In this document: piece by piece, positions 40,746 to 51,400 of the stretch | Numbering within the stretch: the first letter of the stretch is position 1 | Layout of the letters: every line of letters begins with the position of its first letter | Source: DATMBF01 sp035559595 | Lineage (GTDB): Bacteria; Bacteroidota; Ignavibacteria; UBA10030 | Reading direction: 5' to 3' | DNA length: 64,000 nt | Assembly: GCA_035559595.1 (NCBI GenBank) | Contig: DATMBF010000032.1 | Coordinates: 33,469-97,468 of the forward strand | Position numbers and translations under genes: made by a program | Notes under the pieces: generated by a model | The model's input: the letters and a program-made list of their open reading frames with translations, nothing else | Told to the model about the DNA's origin: nothing | The model's database searches: none

Positions 40746-43727
40746 ATGATTCCCACCCCCTACTCACTGAAACGGGCAATTCTCATGCTTAGACGCTTAG
40801 CCGGTCTCTTCTTTTTTGTTACATTTCCTCTGCCTCCTCTGTTGGCTCAGCTCACCTTTATCGACACGAAGAACATCCGCACAATCACGCTGGAAAAGGC
40901 AAACGAGTACATCGTTCCGCATTCCATCCGCTGTTTTGAAAACGCCTTCAGCTTCTACCAAAAAGTCTATCGCTATTCACCGTGGGACAGGCAGAATCTT
41001 TTCGTTCAGGATTTGCGGGACTACGGGAATGCCGCCGCCCTCACAGTACCGCGGAACCTCGTCAGCCTCAGCATCGCTCCCTACAGCTATGTTTTCGAAA
41101 CCTCGCCTGCGAATGAACGCATCAACTCCACAATCAACCACGAGATGGTGCATATCGTTACCATGGACCAGCCAGGACCATCAGACAGATTCTTTCGCAA
41201 GCTTTTCTTTGGAAAGCCGGGTCCGGTCTCCGAGCAGCCTCTTTCGGTGATCTACCGATACCTTACCAGTCCGCGCTGGAATTCGCCGCGATGGTATATT
41301 GAGGGAATCGCGGTCTTCTTTGAAACGTGGAATTCCGGCGGACTCGGCCGCGCAATGGGATCGTACGACGAAATGGTTTTCCGTACTCGCGTGAAAGAGA
41401 GCGCTGAACTGTTTGACATCCTCGCACTGGAAGCTGAGGGTACGGCAATTGATTTTCAGGGCGGAGCGGTCTCCTACATGTACGGCACACGCTTCATGAG
41501 TTACCTGGCACTACACTACGGGCCGGAGAAGCTCGTGGAATGGACATCACGAGCCGAGGAAAGCAATGCATACTTCGCTTCGCAATTTCAGAAAGTCTAT
41601 GGAATTCCGCTGGCGACGGAATGGCAGAAGTGGCTGCAATGGGAGCGGGAGTTCCAGCGAGCGAACCTCGATTCGATTCGAAAGAATCCGGTAACCGGCG
41701 ATAGACCTTTATCGAATCGCCCGCTCGGTTCCATGTCGAAAGCGTTTTACGATCCATCAACGCACCGACTCTATACCGCTATTCGCTATCCCGGTCAGGT
41801 TCCGACACTTGCGGCGATCCACCCCGATCACGGCACATTTGAATCTCTGGCTGATGTCAAAGGGGCAGCGCTCTACTACGTAACATCTCTTGCCTACGAC
41901 CCATCGTCACAGACACTCTTTTTCACAACGGATAATAACGACTGGCGTGATCTGAACGCCCTGCATATTCCCACCGGCAAAGTCCGCGAGCTGCAGGATG
42001 ACATTCGGGTCGGCGATCTCGTTTTCAACCGTGCCGACTCTTCCCTCTGGGGCGTACGACATTCCTACGGCATCTCAACAATCGTGCGGATCCCCTATCC
42101 TTACAAAGTGTGGAATCAAATTTATTCCCTCCCGTACGGAAGAGATGTGTTCGATCTCGACATTTCTGCAGATGGCAAATGGATGGTTGCGGGAATTGCG
42201 GAAATCAGCGGTCAGCAAAAACTGATTCTGATGAACACGGAGGAGTTGAGGAAGGGGAAGCTTACCTATGAAGAGATCTTTGATTTTGAATTCAATACTC
42301 CCTCCAATTTCGTCTTTACACCGGACGGAAAATACCTTTACGGCTCTTCGTATTACACCGGGGCTTCGAACATCTATCGTTACACATTTGAGACGAAGAC
42401 GATGGAGATTATGACGAATTGCGAAACGGGCTATTTCCGACCGATTCCGCTGTCTGACGATTCGTTGATTGCTTTCCGGTACACCGCAGCGGGGTTCATT
42501 CCGGTGAAGCTTGCCAATCAACCTGTGCAGCAAGTGGGAGCGATTCGATTCCTTGGCAATGAGATTCTCGAGCGTCACCCTGTGATTGCTCAATGGAAGC
42601 TTGATTCGCCGTCGCCGGAGAAATTTCCCTTTGACACACTTGCCGCCGGCGACTACAAGCCGTTCGGGAATGTCGGTTTGACATCGGTCTATCCGGTCGT
42701 TGAAGGATACAAAGATTTTGCGGCGTTCGGAGTACGCTTGAATTTCTCGGATATCATTCTGCTTCACAACATGGACATTACGCTCTCCTACACTCCAAAC
42801 CGTTTGCTTTCGCCCGGCGAGCGATTTCACGCGCTCTATCATCACCGATTTTTGGAGTGGACAATCCGCGCAACCTACAATGCGGCACATTTCTACGATC
42901 TGTTCGGACCGACGAAGGCGAGTCGCAAAGGGTATTCGCTGGGGATTCAGTACAAGAAGTACATTCTCTACGACGACCCGAAGACATTCGATTATACGCT
43001 GAGCGGGATGGGTTACTGGGGACTCGAGCGATTGCCGGATTTTCAGAATGTCGGCCCGCAGGCGGGGAAAAGGACGTTCGATCGGTTCTTCACGCTCAAA
43101 GCTGCGCTCACGTACAAGCACTTTGAACGTTCGATCGGTGCGGTGGATGATGAAAAAGGAGTTCTCTATCAGCTCACATCGGGGAACACCTATGTCCTTT
43201 CGAAATTGCATCCCCGGGTTTCCGCCGCCATCGATTACGGGATAGCTCTGCCGATCAATCATTCTTCTCTCTGGCTGCGAACCTCCGGTGGAGTTGCCGT
43301 GGGCAATCGGAGTGACCCTTTCGATAATTTCTATTTTGGAGGATTTGGAAACAACTGGATCGATTACCTTGACGCAAAGCGATACCGGGAAGATCACAGC
43401 TTCCCCGGCGTGGAGCTGAACGCCGTTGGAGGAACCAACTACTTGAAAGGGATGCTGGAATGGACGCTTCCGCCAATTCGATTCCGGAATCTTGGCGTCC
43501 CCTCGTTGTACAGCAACTGGGCACGGATTGGGTTGTTCTCTTCGGGGATCGTGACCAACGTTGATAGCGACCGGAAACGATCCCTCATGAATGTCGGGGG
43601 ACAGATCGACTTCCGCATCTCGTTTCTCTCGTCGTTCGAATCGACATTGTCCTTTGGCTATGCAATGGCACGTGAAGGAAACCGAGAGACCGATGAACTG
43701 ATGATTTCGCTTAAGATTCTCAAGTAA
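40746..43727 (+). CDS. peptidase MA-like outer-membrane protein with propeller domain
   Basis: 993 residues. A signal peptide (LAGLFFFVTFPLPPLLAQ) is followed by a gluzincin-type peptidase MA-like domain with HEMVH (zinc ligands) and, downstream, RWYIEGIAVFFETW, whose glutamates fit the third ligand. A WD40/TolB-like propeller occupies about residues 330-640. The C-terminal 300 residues have the alternating strands and aromatic ends of an outer-membrane barrel. It may cut or process proteins at the cell surface. No ribosome site is seen at the ATG; an ATG at 40785 is an alternative start. It is followed two bases later by the PrsW-like gene. Confidence 0.75.
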   Translation: MIPTPYSLKRAILMLRRLAGLFFFVTFPLPPLLAQLTFIDTKNIRTITLEKANEYIVPHSIRCFENAFSFYQKVYRYSPWDRQNLFVQDLRDYGNAAALTVPRNLVSLSIAPYSYVFETSPANERINSTINHEMVHIVTMDQPGPSDRFFRKLFFGKPGPVSEQPLSVIYRYLTSPRWNSPRWYIEGIAVFFETWNSGGLGRAMGSYDEMVFRTRVKESAELFDILALEAEGTAIDFQGGAVSYMYGTRFMSYLALHYGPEKLVEWTSRAEESNAYFASQFQKVYGIPLATEWQKWLQWEREFQRANLDSIRKNPVTGDRPLSNRPLGSMSKAFYDPSTHRLYTAIRYPGQVPTLAAIHPDHGTFESLADVKGAALYYVTSLAYDPSSQTLFFTTDNNDWRDLNALHIPTGKVRELQDDIRVGDLVFNRADSSLWGVRHSYGISTIVRIPYPYKVWNQIYSLPYGRDVFDLDISADGKWMVAGIAEISGQQKLILMNTEELRKGKLTYEEIFDFEFNTPSNFVFTPDGKYLYGSSYYTGASNIYRYTFETKTMEIMTNCETGYFRPIPLSDDSLIAFRYTAAGFIPVKLANQPVQQVGAIRFLGNEILERHPVIAQWKLDSPSPEKFPFDTLAAGDYKPFGNVGLTSVYPVVEGYKDFAAFGVRLNFSDIILLHNMDITLSYTPNRLLSPGERFHALYHHRFLEWTIRATYNAAHFYDLFGPTKASRKGYSLGIQYKKYILYDDPKTFDYTLSGMGYWGLERLPDFQNVGPQAGKRTFDRFFTLKAALTYKHFERSIGAVDDEKGVLYQLTSGNTYVLSKLHPRVSAAIDYGIALPINHSSLWLRTSGGVAVGNRSDPFDNFYFGGFGNNWIDYLDAKRYREDHSFPGVELNAVGGTNYLKGMLEWTLPPIRFRNLGVPSLYSNWARIGLFSSGIVTNVDSDRKRSLMNVGGQIDFRISFLSSFESTLSFGYAMAREGNRETDELMISLKILK

Positions 43728-43729
43728 CC

Positions 43730-44758
43730 ATGGTCGGCACTATGTTCCAGATCCTCACTTCTGTCGGCGTGAGCATCATCCCGGTCTTCGTGTTTTTGAT
43801 CGCTTTGATTGTTCTCGACAGTTTCAAGCTCGTCCCTATTCGCTCCATTCTCATCGCCATAGTGCTTGGTTGTGTTGTTGCGGGAATCTCTTACTTCCTG
43901 AATACACTTCTCATCGAACGTTTGGAGCTTGATCTCGTTATCTACTCACGATACGGCGCTCCCGCGATTGAAGAGATGTTAAAGGCGATCTACATCATCA
44001 TTCTTATCAGATCAAAACAGATTGGCTTCATGGTCGACGCAGCGATCTATGGATTCGCCGTGGGGGCCGGATTCTCATTCATCGAGAACATCTATTATCT
44101 CCAGACGCTTAAAGACGCATCGATCGTTGTTTGGATTATTCGCGGGTTTGGCACAGCTGTGATGCACGGTGGAACGACCGCCATTTTCGCGGTTATTGCA
44201 AAAGACTTCTGCGACCGTCACGATTCCACAAGCCTGCGATGGTTTCTGCCCGGGCTTGGCGCCGCAATTGTGATTCACTCGATCTTCAATCATTTCATTC
44301 TCCCCCCGCTTTGGATGACGTTGATCATCCTCACCACCCTCCCCTTCACGCTTGCCGTTATCTATCATGAAAGCGAAAAGGCAACGCGCAACTGGCTTGG
44401 CGTCGGTTTCGACACGGACATGGATTTGCTGCAGATGATCCTTGCAGGGAACATCAAGCACACAAAGATTGGAACGTATTTGCAAACTCTGCAGAGTCGT
44501 TTCAGAGGAGAAGTTGTTGCCGACATCCTTTGCTACCTTCGCATTTATCTCGAGCTCTCCATCAGGGCCAAATCGATTCTCATGATGCGGGAGGCAGGCC
44601 TGCCGCCTCCAAGTGACACGTCCGATATCAAGGAAAAGTTTGCTGAAATGAAGTATCTCGAGAAATCGATAGGGAGGACCGGATCACTCGCCCTGCATCC
44701 TTTCATCCACACCAGCAGCAGAAACCTCTGGCAGTTGAATATGCTTGAAAAGAAGTAG
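43730..44758 (+). CDS. PrsW-family intramembrane metalloprotease
   Basis: 342 residues with seven or eight membrane helices in the first 220. The three family motifs are present: PAIEEMLKA (EExxK type), GFSFIENI and the histidine pairs VMHGGTTAIF and VIHSIFNHFIL. About 120 soluble residues are added at the C-terminus. In Bacillus, PrsW makes the first cut in a membrane anti-sigma factor. The sigma/anti-sigma pair 4 kb upstream is a possible client, which is inference. It starts two bases after the previous stop codon. Confidence 0.88.
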   Translation: MVGTMFQILTSVGVSIIPVFVFLIALIVLDSFKLVPIRSILIAIVLGCVVAGISYFLNTLLIERLELDLVIYSRYGAPAIEEMLKAIYIIILIRSKQIGFMVDAAIYGFAVGAGFSFIENIYYLQTLKDASIVVWIIRGFGTAVMHGGTTAIFAVIAKDFCDRHDSTSLRWFLPGLGAAIVIHSIFNHFILPPLWMTLIILTTLPFTLAVIYHESEKATRNWLGVGFDTDMDLLQMILAGNIKHTKIGTYLQTLQSRFRGEVVADILCYLRIYLELSIRAKSILMMREAGLPPPSDTSDIKEKFAEMKYLEKSIGRTGSLALHPFIHTSSRNLWQLNMLEKK

Positions 44759-44820
44759 GTCCGGGGACTCATTTGACAGAGGATGGAGGATTCTGCATAT
44801 TACGGTCGCTGGAACCCCCC

Positions 44821-45312
44821 ATGACTCATCTTCGCTTCATAACCCGCCTCATGATGTTCCCCGCCGCAAGCCTTCTCTCGTTCTGCGGATGTAGTGATGC
44901 AGAATCCGGAGCCGACTTTAAGAACGAAACCATCCCGACAGCGCGTGTGCTCGAATTCGAGGGGTATATCAAAAGTGGCACGGCAAGCAGTGGAGAGAAG
45001 ATGTTCGTGAAGGGACGCGTGTCGTACTCCGTTAAACCTGCCCCTCTCCTTGGCAAGGCTCTTCACCATTTGTATGATGTTGGGATGATAACGGAAACGG
45101 CTGTACACTACTTCAACCAACAAGACAGTCTAATGAAGTCGATTCGAACGATGGCAACCTCACTCGAACGAATCGTGCTGAATGCCGACCCTGAAGTCAA
45201 TCTCGTGCAGCGGCACACCCTCGGTCAGCAGCACTGGATGTATCTTGGCTTCACGTTGCAGAATATGGAATTACGGTTTAGCCACGTTTGGGTAACCGAG
45301 ACTGAGGAGTAA
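44821..45312 (+). CDS. hypothetical lipoprotein, 163 aa
   Basis: A lipoprotein-type signal (MMFPAASLLSFCGCSD) with Cys at 22 or 24. The remaining 140 residues are mixed helix and strand, and I recognise no domain. The frame is open 16 codons further upstream, but the ATG at 44821 gives the proper signal. It lies 62 bases after the PrsW-like gene on the same strand. The segment FEGYIKSGTASSGEKMFVKGRVSYS looks beta-rich. Confidence 0.65.
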   Translation: MTHLRFITRLMMFPAASLLSFCGCSDAESGADFKNETIPTARVLEFEGYIKSGTASSGEKMFVKGRVSYSVKPAPLLGKALHHLYDVGMITETAVHYFNQQDSLMKSIRTMATSLERIVLNADPEVNLVQRHTLGQQHWMYLGFTLQNMELRFSHVWVTETEE

Positions 45313-45368
45313 TGGAGCAAATCCCTGTTTGAGGGACACCCACCGGATCACAGAAAGCAGACGGCGAG

Positions 45369-45383
45369 AGCGGACCGTCCGCT
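45369..45383. promoter_or_regulatory. 15-base perfect palindrome upstream of the kinase
   Basis: AGCGGAC-C-GTCCGCT, centred 41 bases before the kinase ATG. It has the same 7-1-7 geometry as the palindrome at the iron permease but a different sequence. A further small inverted repeat TCCCT/AGGGA lies at 45322-45336. A repressor site is plausible. Confidence 0.35.
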
Positions 45384-45416
45384 GAAGCATGGCAAGGCTC
45401 AAATCGGATTTTTCCC

Positions 45417-47975
45417 ATGATTGGTAGCACTGTCTCCCATTATAGAATTCTGAAGAAATTAGGCGAAGGCGGAATGGGGGTGGTCTACGAAGCCGAAGAC
45501 ACCAGGCTTCGCCGCACGGTGGCCTTGAAGTTTCTCCCTCCGGAACTCACCCGCGACGCCGAAGCCAAACGCCGTTTCATACAGGAGGCCCGCGCGGCAT
45601 CCTCCCTCGATCACCCGAATATCGCCGTCGTCCACGACATCGACGAAACACCTGACGGCAAATCGTTTATCTGCATGGCCTACTATGAGGGAGAAACCCT
45701 CAGGCAACGCCTCGAAAAAGGGAAACTGAGCGTCCAGGAAGCGATCAACATCGCTATTCAGGTTGCTCAAGGGTTGCGCCGCGCAAGCGAGGCGGGTATT
45801 GTCCACCGGGATATCAAACCGGCCAATCTCATCATTACGACACGAGGCGAAATAAAAATCGTCGACTTCGGCATCGCCAAGCTTGCCGACCAGACAAAAG
45901 CAACGCGCGGCGCGCCCACGGCCGGAACAGCCGCCTACATGGCGCCTGAGCAAATCCTCGGCAACGAAGCTGATCATCGTAGCGACCTCTTTTCCCTTGG
46001 CGTTGTCCTCTACGAAATGGTGACCGGTCGGCGTCCGTTCCTTGGCGAACATGAACCGGCTCTTCTTTATTCAATCGTGAACACAATTCCCCCTCCTCCA
46101 TCAAGCATTGTGCCGGATATTTCCCCCGAGCTCGATCGGATCATTCTCAAACTTCTTGAAAAGGACCCCGCCAGACGATACCAGTCGGCGATAGAGTTGT
46201 GGAACGATTTGAACGTGGCGATGGGGGAACAGCCAACGCCGCTTCCCTCAATTCTCCCACATATCCGCATCTCCTCGAAAATCCTTTTGAGTTTGATTAT
46301 CAGTGTGATTCTTGTGCTGCTATTTGCCTTACCGCAACCTCGTGATCGCCTTACCGACTTGATAAAAGCGATTTTGTCAAGCCGCCCGCAACTGCTGGTT
46401 GTTCTCCCCTTTGCCGTTATCGGCCCCGACTCTGTCAGTGCCGCGGTGGCCGATGGTCTGACAGATGTCCTCTCGGCACGAGTAACACAGTTCGCTTCGT
46501 TCAAAGAAAAAGCGGTGATGATTCCCCCTGCCGACGTTCGCCAACGCAAGATCGCCACGGCAGGTGAGGCCTGGAGAGAATTCGGTGCCACGCATGCCAT
46601 AGGGGGAAGCATCCAGCGCAACGGAAACCGGCTTCGGGTTATTCTTACGCTCAACGAAACCGACCCTCCACGACAAATCGACTCACGCGAATTGGAGATG
46701 GAGGCGGCTCAACTCACATCGCTACAAAACTCTGCCACGGAGCACCTCATGGCGCTCCTTGGCGCCGAGGTAGAGAGTTCAGTCCTAACACCTGCGCTTG
46801 GCGAAACAACAGACGAGCGGGCGAATGATTTCTATCTTCTTGCCCGTGGTTATCTCTCGCGATACGAAAAATCCGGCAACATCGATCTTGCCATCGAGCT
46901 GCTCAAGCAGGCTCTTGAACGAGATTCCCTCTTTGCCCTTGCCCATGCGGCTTTGGGTGAGGCCTACCTCCGAAAATACGATTTCACCAAAGATGCTCAA
47001 TGGGTCAACGCTGCTCTCGAAAGCTGTAATCGGTCGATCCTCATAAACGAGGATTTACCGGCAGCGCATATCACAAAGGGTATTCTTCTGACAACAACCG
47101 GGCGGTATGAGGATGCGATTCTTGAATTCCTGCTTGCCTTGAGGCGCGACTCTTCCTCAGCCGACGCCCACCGCGAGCTGGCAAAAGCCTATGAGAGCCT
47201 CGAACGTTACGCCGAAGCCGAGCAGAGTCTTCAGAAAGCAATCGAGCATCAGCCGCGCGATTGGATGGGATACAACACGCTGGGAACATTTTATCGACGC
47301 CGAGGAAGGAACGATCTTGCCCTTGAACAGTACAAGAAGGTGGTTGAACTGACGCCCGACAACGCGCAAGGATACAACAGTCTCGGCACAGCGTATTTTC
47401 AATTGGGAAAGCTTGCCGAAGCGCAACAGATGTTCGAACGATCGATTGAGATCGAGCCGAACTACCGTGCATTCTCCAACCTTGCGACGATTCTCTATCA
47501 TAAGGAGAAGTACGAAGAAGCCGCGCGGGCTTATGAAAAAGCTTTGACGTTTCAACCAAAAAACTACCGGGTATGGGGATACCTTGGGGAGGCCTTGCAT
47601 CGCAGCAAAGGGAAACGAGAGGAAATGCGACAGGCCTTCCGGCGCGCTGCCGAGCTTGCTGAAGAACAGCGCAATGTCAATCCACGCGATGCGGACCTCC
47701 TCAGCTTTCTCGGAAACTACTATGTAAAGTTAGGAGATACGAAGAAAGCGGAGGAACACTGCCTCCGTGCAGTGAAGCTGGCTCCGGAGAATGTGAATCT
47801 GAGGATTCGTGTGGCAGAGGCGTTTGAAGAGATGGGCAAACGAGATATTGCCTTACAGCACATTGAATTGGGACTTAAGCACGGATACTCTCTCGAGGAG
47901 TTTATGAGAATCCCGGGATTGGAGGCATTGAAAGAGGACGCGCGATTCAAAAGAATCGTAAGGTCGTTGAAATAA
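45417..47975 (+). CDS. Hanks-type Ser/Thr protein kinase with FlgO-like and TPR domains
   Basis: 852 residues. The kinase domain (about 1-270) is intact: glycine loop LGEGGMGVVYEA, catalytic lysine VALKFLPPE, IVHRDIKPANLI, DFGIAKL and YMAPEQ. A membrane helix follows (ILLSLIISVILVLLFALP, about 285-302). Then comes an FlgO-like domain (LLVVLPFAVIGPDS, DGLTDVLSARV, GATHAIGGSIQRNG). At least eight TPRs run to the C-terminus, with typical YNSLGTAYFQLGKLAEAQQMF. In this common architecture the kinase is cytoplasmic and the TPRs sense or scaffold on the other side. Substrates are unknown. Confidence 0.93.
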   Translation: MIGSTVSHYRILKKLGEGGMGVVYEAEDTRLRRTVALKFLPPELTRDAEAKRRFIQEARAASSLDHPNIAVVHDIDETPDGKSFICMAYYEGETLRQRLEKGKLSVQEAINIAIQVAQGLRRASEAGIVHRDIKPANLIITTRGEIKIVDFGIAKLADQTKATRGAPTAGTAAYMAPEQILGNEADHRSDLFSLGVVLYEMVTGRRPFLGEHEPALLYSIVNTIPPPPSSIVPDISPELDRIILKLLEKDPARRYQSAIELWNDLNVAMGEQPTPLPSILPHIRISSKILLSLIISVILVLLFALPQPRDRLTDLIKAILSSRPQLLVVLPFAVIGPDSVSAAVADGLTDVLSARVTQFASFKEKAVMIPPADVRQRKIATAGEAWREFGATHAIGGSIQRNGNRLRVILTLNETDPPRQIDSRELEMEAAQLTSLQNSATEHLMALLGAEVESSVLTPALGETTDERANDFYLLARGYLSRYEKSGNIDLAIELLKQALERDSLFALAHAALGEAYLRKYDFTKDAQWVNAALESCNRSILINEDLPAAHITKGILLTTTGRYEDAILEFLLALRRDSSSADAHRELAKAYESLERYAEAEQSLQKAIEHQPRDWMGYNTLGTFYRRRGRNDLALEQYKKVVELTPDNAQGYNSLGTAYFQLGKLAEAQQMFERSIEIEPNYRAFSNLATILYHKEKYEEAARAYEKALTFQPKNYRVWGYLGEALHRSKGKREEMRQAFRRAAELAEEQRNVNPRDADLLSFLGNYYVKLGDTKKAEEHCLRAVKLAPENVNLRIRVAEAFEEMGKRDIALQHIELGLKHGYSLEEFMRIPGLEALKEDARFKRIVRSLK

Positions 47976-48006
47976 CCATCTTCCAACTATACCACAGGAG
48001 GCCACC

Positions 48007-48324
48007 ATGCCAAAACAATCGAAGGTCATTAGCATCGCGTATAAGGGCAGGGGTAGGGGAAAGTTCAGAGTTGCTCCATCCCATGCAAAAGTCTATCGCG
48101 GCAAGCTGGCCAGCTGGCGGATTACACCAACTTCCGAATCGAAGAACATTGTTCTTCTCTTCCCGGAAAAGGGAATATTCAAAACTCATTATCACAATCT
48201 CGCTTACAAGAAGTCGAGAAGGGTGTTGGGGAATGCTCCAAAAGGCAGGTACAGCTACTTCATCTATCATAAGCCCTCCAAGACATTTGCAAGAGGCTCC
48301 CATCCTGAGATGGAAGTACTGTAG
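48007..48324 (+). CDS. small basic hypothetical protein, 105 aa
   Basis: Not recognised. About a quarter of the residues are Lys or Arg (net strongly positive), and Tyr and Phe are frequent (GRYSYFIYHKPSKTF). There is no signal peptide or membrane helix. An AGGAGG site stands before the ATG, and the gene follows the kinase by 31 bases, so the two are probably co-transcribed. It could bind nucleic acid or be a kinase substrate; both are guesses. Confidence 0.65.
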   Translation: MPKQSKVISIAYKGRGRGKFRVAPSHAKVYRGKLASWRITPTSESKNIVLLFPEKGIFKTHYHNLAYKKSRRVLGNAPKGRYSYFIYHKPSKTFARGSHPEMEVL

Positions 48325-48362
48325 GAGAGATTCATTCTGCAGCACCGGCTCCAGAAAACACA

Positions 48363-48393
48363 AAAGGCGACATTCTTACCCCGTGTCGCCTTT
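48363..48393. terminator. probable terminator hairpin between convergent genes
   Basis: AAAGGCGACA (48363-48372) and TGTCGCCTTT (48384-48393), a perfect ten-base stem. The T-run is short on both strands. It sits between the basic protein gene and the convergent T9SS gene. Confidence 0.6.
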
Positions 48394-48463
48394 GTGTCGA
48401 CGGAGTTCACCTCCGGAGAGCCGATAAGGAGGCAGGCTCCATCGTTCTATGACACGAGTGCAA

Positions 48464-51400
48464 TTACCGAATTAACACCATCTTCCTTAACTGAACAAAC
48501 CGGTTCTGCGGGTCGTTGATCGGAGTTGCTTCAAGTCGATAGAAATACACTCCTGAAGCAACATTCCCTCTCCACTGAACTGGATGAATTCCCGCCGTAC
48601 GCTCTTCATCTAGCAGCGTCGTAATCTTTTGGCCAAGGATATTATAGATCTCGAGCTTAACGCGACTCGCCACCGGCAATGCGAATCGAATGGTCGTTGT
48701 GGGGTTGAACGGATTCGGATAGTTTTGCTCGAGGTCGAAAGAAGCAGGCACAATGAGCCTTTCCTCGACGGAGGTAACTTCACCTGTTTCCCCAATCGTT
48801 AGTGTGAGCGTTTGCCCGTCCGTTGTGTAGTAGGTAATGAGCCATGCATCGGAGGCAGCACCAATCCGGAATGAATTGCCGGGACTCGACCCACCCGGCA
48901 CACCAAGTCGCACCAGCTCCGCCATTGCACGAGCCAAACGGTTCTGCAGTCGCAGTGAACGGCCAAGCACAGAGTCGGCCCGGAGAATGGCAATGTTCGA
49001 CTCCAGCCAGTTTCGAATGGAATCGGCAGCGGCGAACCGCGGGGGGAGACTTGTAGACTCGTACATGTCAGTGACTGTATTGCCGGCGGTGACTTCTATA
49101 AAGAGCGCGAGCGCTTTCGATTGGCTATAGAAGCCAAAGAGCCACGATTGCACAAGTCCGGTTGAGTCCACCGAATCCGCCTTTGCGTACCGGAAGACAG
49201 CATCCGCCGACCATTCCTTAGCTGCAACAAGCGCGGTCTGGAACGGTGTCCGCTCGGTCGTCTTCACCGCACGATTGAGAACAACACCGGTACGAGCGTC
49301 GATCGCGACAAGCACGTTCCGATTTGCCGTGGCTGAGGAATACGGATAGAGAATCACCCAGATGGCCTTTGCGGAATCCCGATTAATGCGGACATTCTCC
49401 AGCGCCGCGCCCACCTGATTAAGCGGAAGTTGCTGGCGGTAATCGAATCCCAACACGCTATCCACGTAGTCGTCCGCGACGGAGACCGCTACGTTACTGT
49501 TCACAAGGGAGTCAGCCGGGGGGAGTGGAGCAAAATGGAGCGGTGCATTCACCGGCAGCCGCTCCTCGCGCGAGAAGAAACTCGTGCGCGAGGCAACCTT
49601 GATATGGAGAATACTGGGTTTCGTATCAGCCCGATAGAAATATTCCCACGCAGGAGATTTTCCGGTCGAGTCCACAGTGTACCCTCGGAGGCTGTGGATT
49701 CTCACCAACTTCGCATCGGAACTCCACAAGGCGGCAATAGAATCCGCTGTCGGCTTGAGTTCAAACGCAAGCGACGATACGCGAGTTGTTGAAACACCAG
49801 GGACCGCCCGAATCCTCACAAAACCAAATCCAGGCCGACCCAGACTATCTTTGCCGGTATAACTGATGTACCAATAGCTCAACGTATCTTGCGGGAACTG
49901 TGTGATCTCCGATTTCAAAAACATGGAGAGAGTCACTTCCGTACGAGTCGCCAGGAACTGCCAGAAGGCGGTAGCGGAATCAAGCGCTGTTCTTGAGTCG
50001 ATCCATCCAGCTTGAATCGACGGCCGTGGGTGGAACGAAGAGTCGGGATAGGCACGCTCGAAGATCTTCGACGTATCATTGCCCGTCACCGTCATAACAT
50101 TGGAACGACGGAGACTCCCCGAATAATACCATACAAGCCATCCGGCAAATCGTCCGGAGTCCGGCGCTCCCGAAGAACCCACCGATATCAGCCGAGCATC
50201 GGACGCCCAGCGAGTTGCTCTCGCGGCAGTAAGATCCACTGCTTGTTGTGCGGTGGTTTTTGCAACACCGATGGTATCACCTGTCGCAGCATCGAGGATG
50301 ATAGCTTTGATGTCCGGCTTCACACCCAATGGCGTTACGTGCGAATAGATGACAATCCACACCGGCTTGTCGACCACAGCACCGCTCGTTCCGCCCCCAT
50401 ACACGCCGGCAGTAATAAAGGAGTTCGTATGCGATGCTCTGAATGCCGTTCCTCCTGCAAGTCCGGCTTTTTCCAGCGCAACTGCACTTGAAACCCAGTT
50501 CGCGGGGAGTTCTCTGAAATTCAGTTCGTGCGGCATGGGATATCGCTGAAACACGTAGAGAAGCCGGGCACCGGAGTACGCAATCCGCCGAACAGCATTT
50601 CTCTGTGCGGAGTAGTATGTATAAACCCATCCGTGTGCTCTACCGGTGTTATCGACCGTGTCGGGAGCGTGGACAGCAAGCAACTTGGCATCAGCCGACC
50701 ATGTTTGTGCGCGTGCTGCCGCGCGAGAGGCCGAAGAGTCTGTCGTCGTAATATCAAGAGGAGAAAGGCCGATAGCGATGCCAGATCGATCCTGTCCAAC
50801 GTGGACGAGAAGTGTGTCGGGAATCAAATCCGCGTTCGGATCATACGCCCCGTGTGCGTCGCCGTCGAAGATTCTCCAGCGTCCGTTGCCGTTCAGATCT
50901 TTTACACCAATGGCATAGTAGCGACCGGGGGCAACGTAATTGATCTGGAACGTTCCGTTCGGATCCGTTACAAGTGTAGCGGCGACTGGATATTCGAGGG
51001 GTTCCAGATACATTTCCTCCTTAAAACGGTGCTCAGGAACAAGAAGCACAACGGAATTGACCGGTGAGCCCCCTGTTAGAGTCACTGTGCCGGAGACCGT
51101 CCGCGTGGAAATGAGCGAACCAGTCGAAAATTTCACAAAGAACGGTACTGCCACACTATCCCCTATAGCAGAGAAGGCGCCGTACATCGCAAACAGGTAC
51201 TCTCGGTTAGGATAGAGAGAGAGCGGAATACGTACCGTCTTCAGATCAGTGGAAACGGAGGCTATTGCATGTTGAAGTGTGTCCGCTGGAGAAAGAGCAT
51301 AACGGATGAATCGATTGACAGGTCGAATTGATATGACACGAGTTGTGTCAATAGCCGAGGAAAAGGTGAGAGAAATTGTATCGCGAGTTCCGATATTGAT

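Noticed and set aside
42075..43397. 440-residue open frame on the minus strand
   Set aside because: Antisense shadow of the peptidase MA-like gene, with no recognisable motif.
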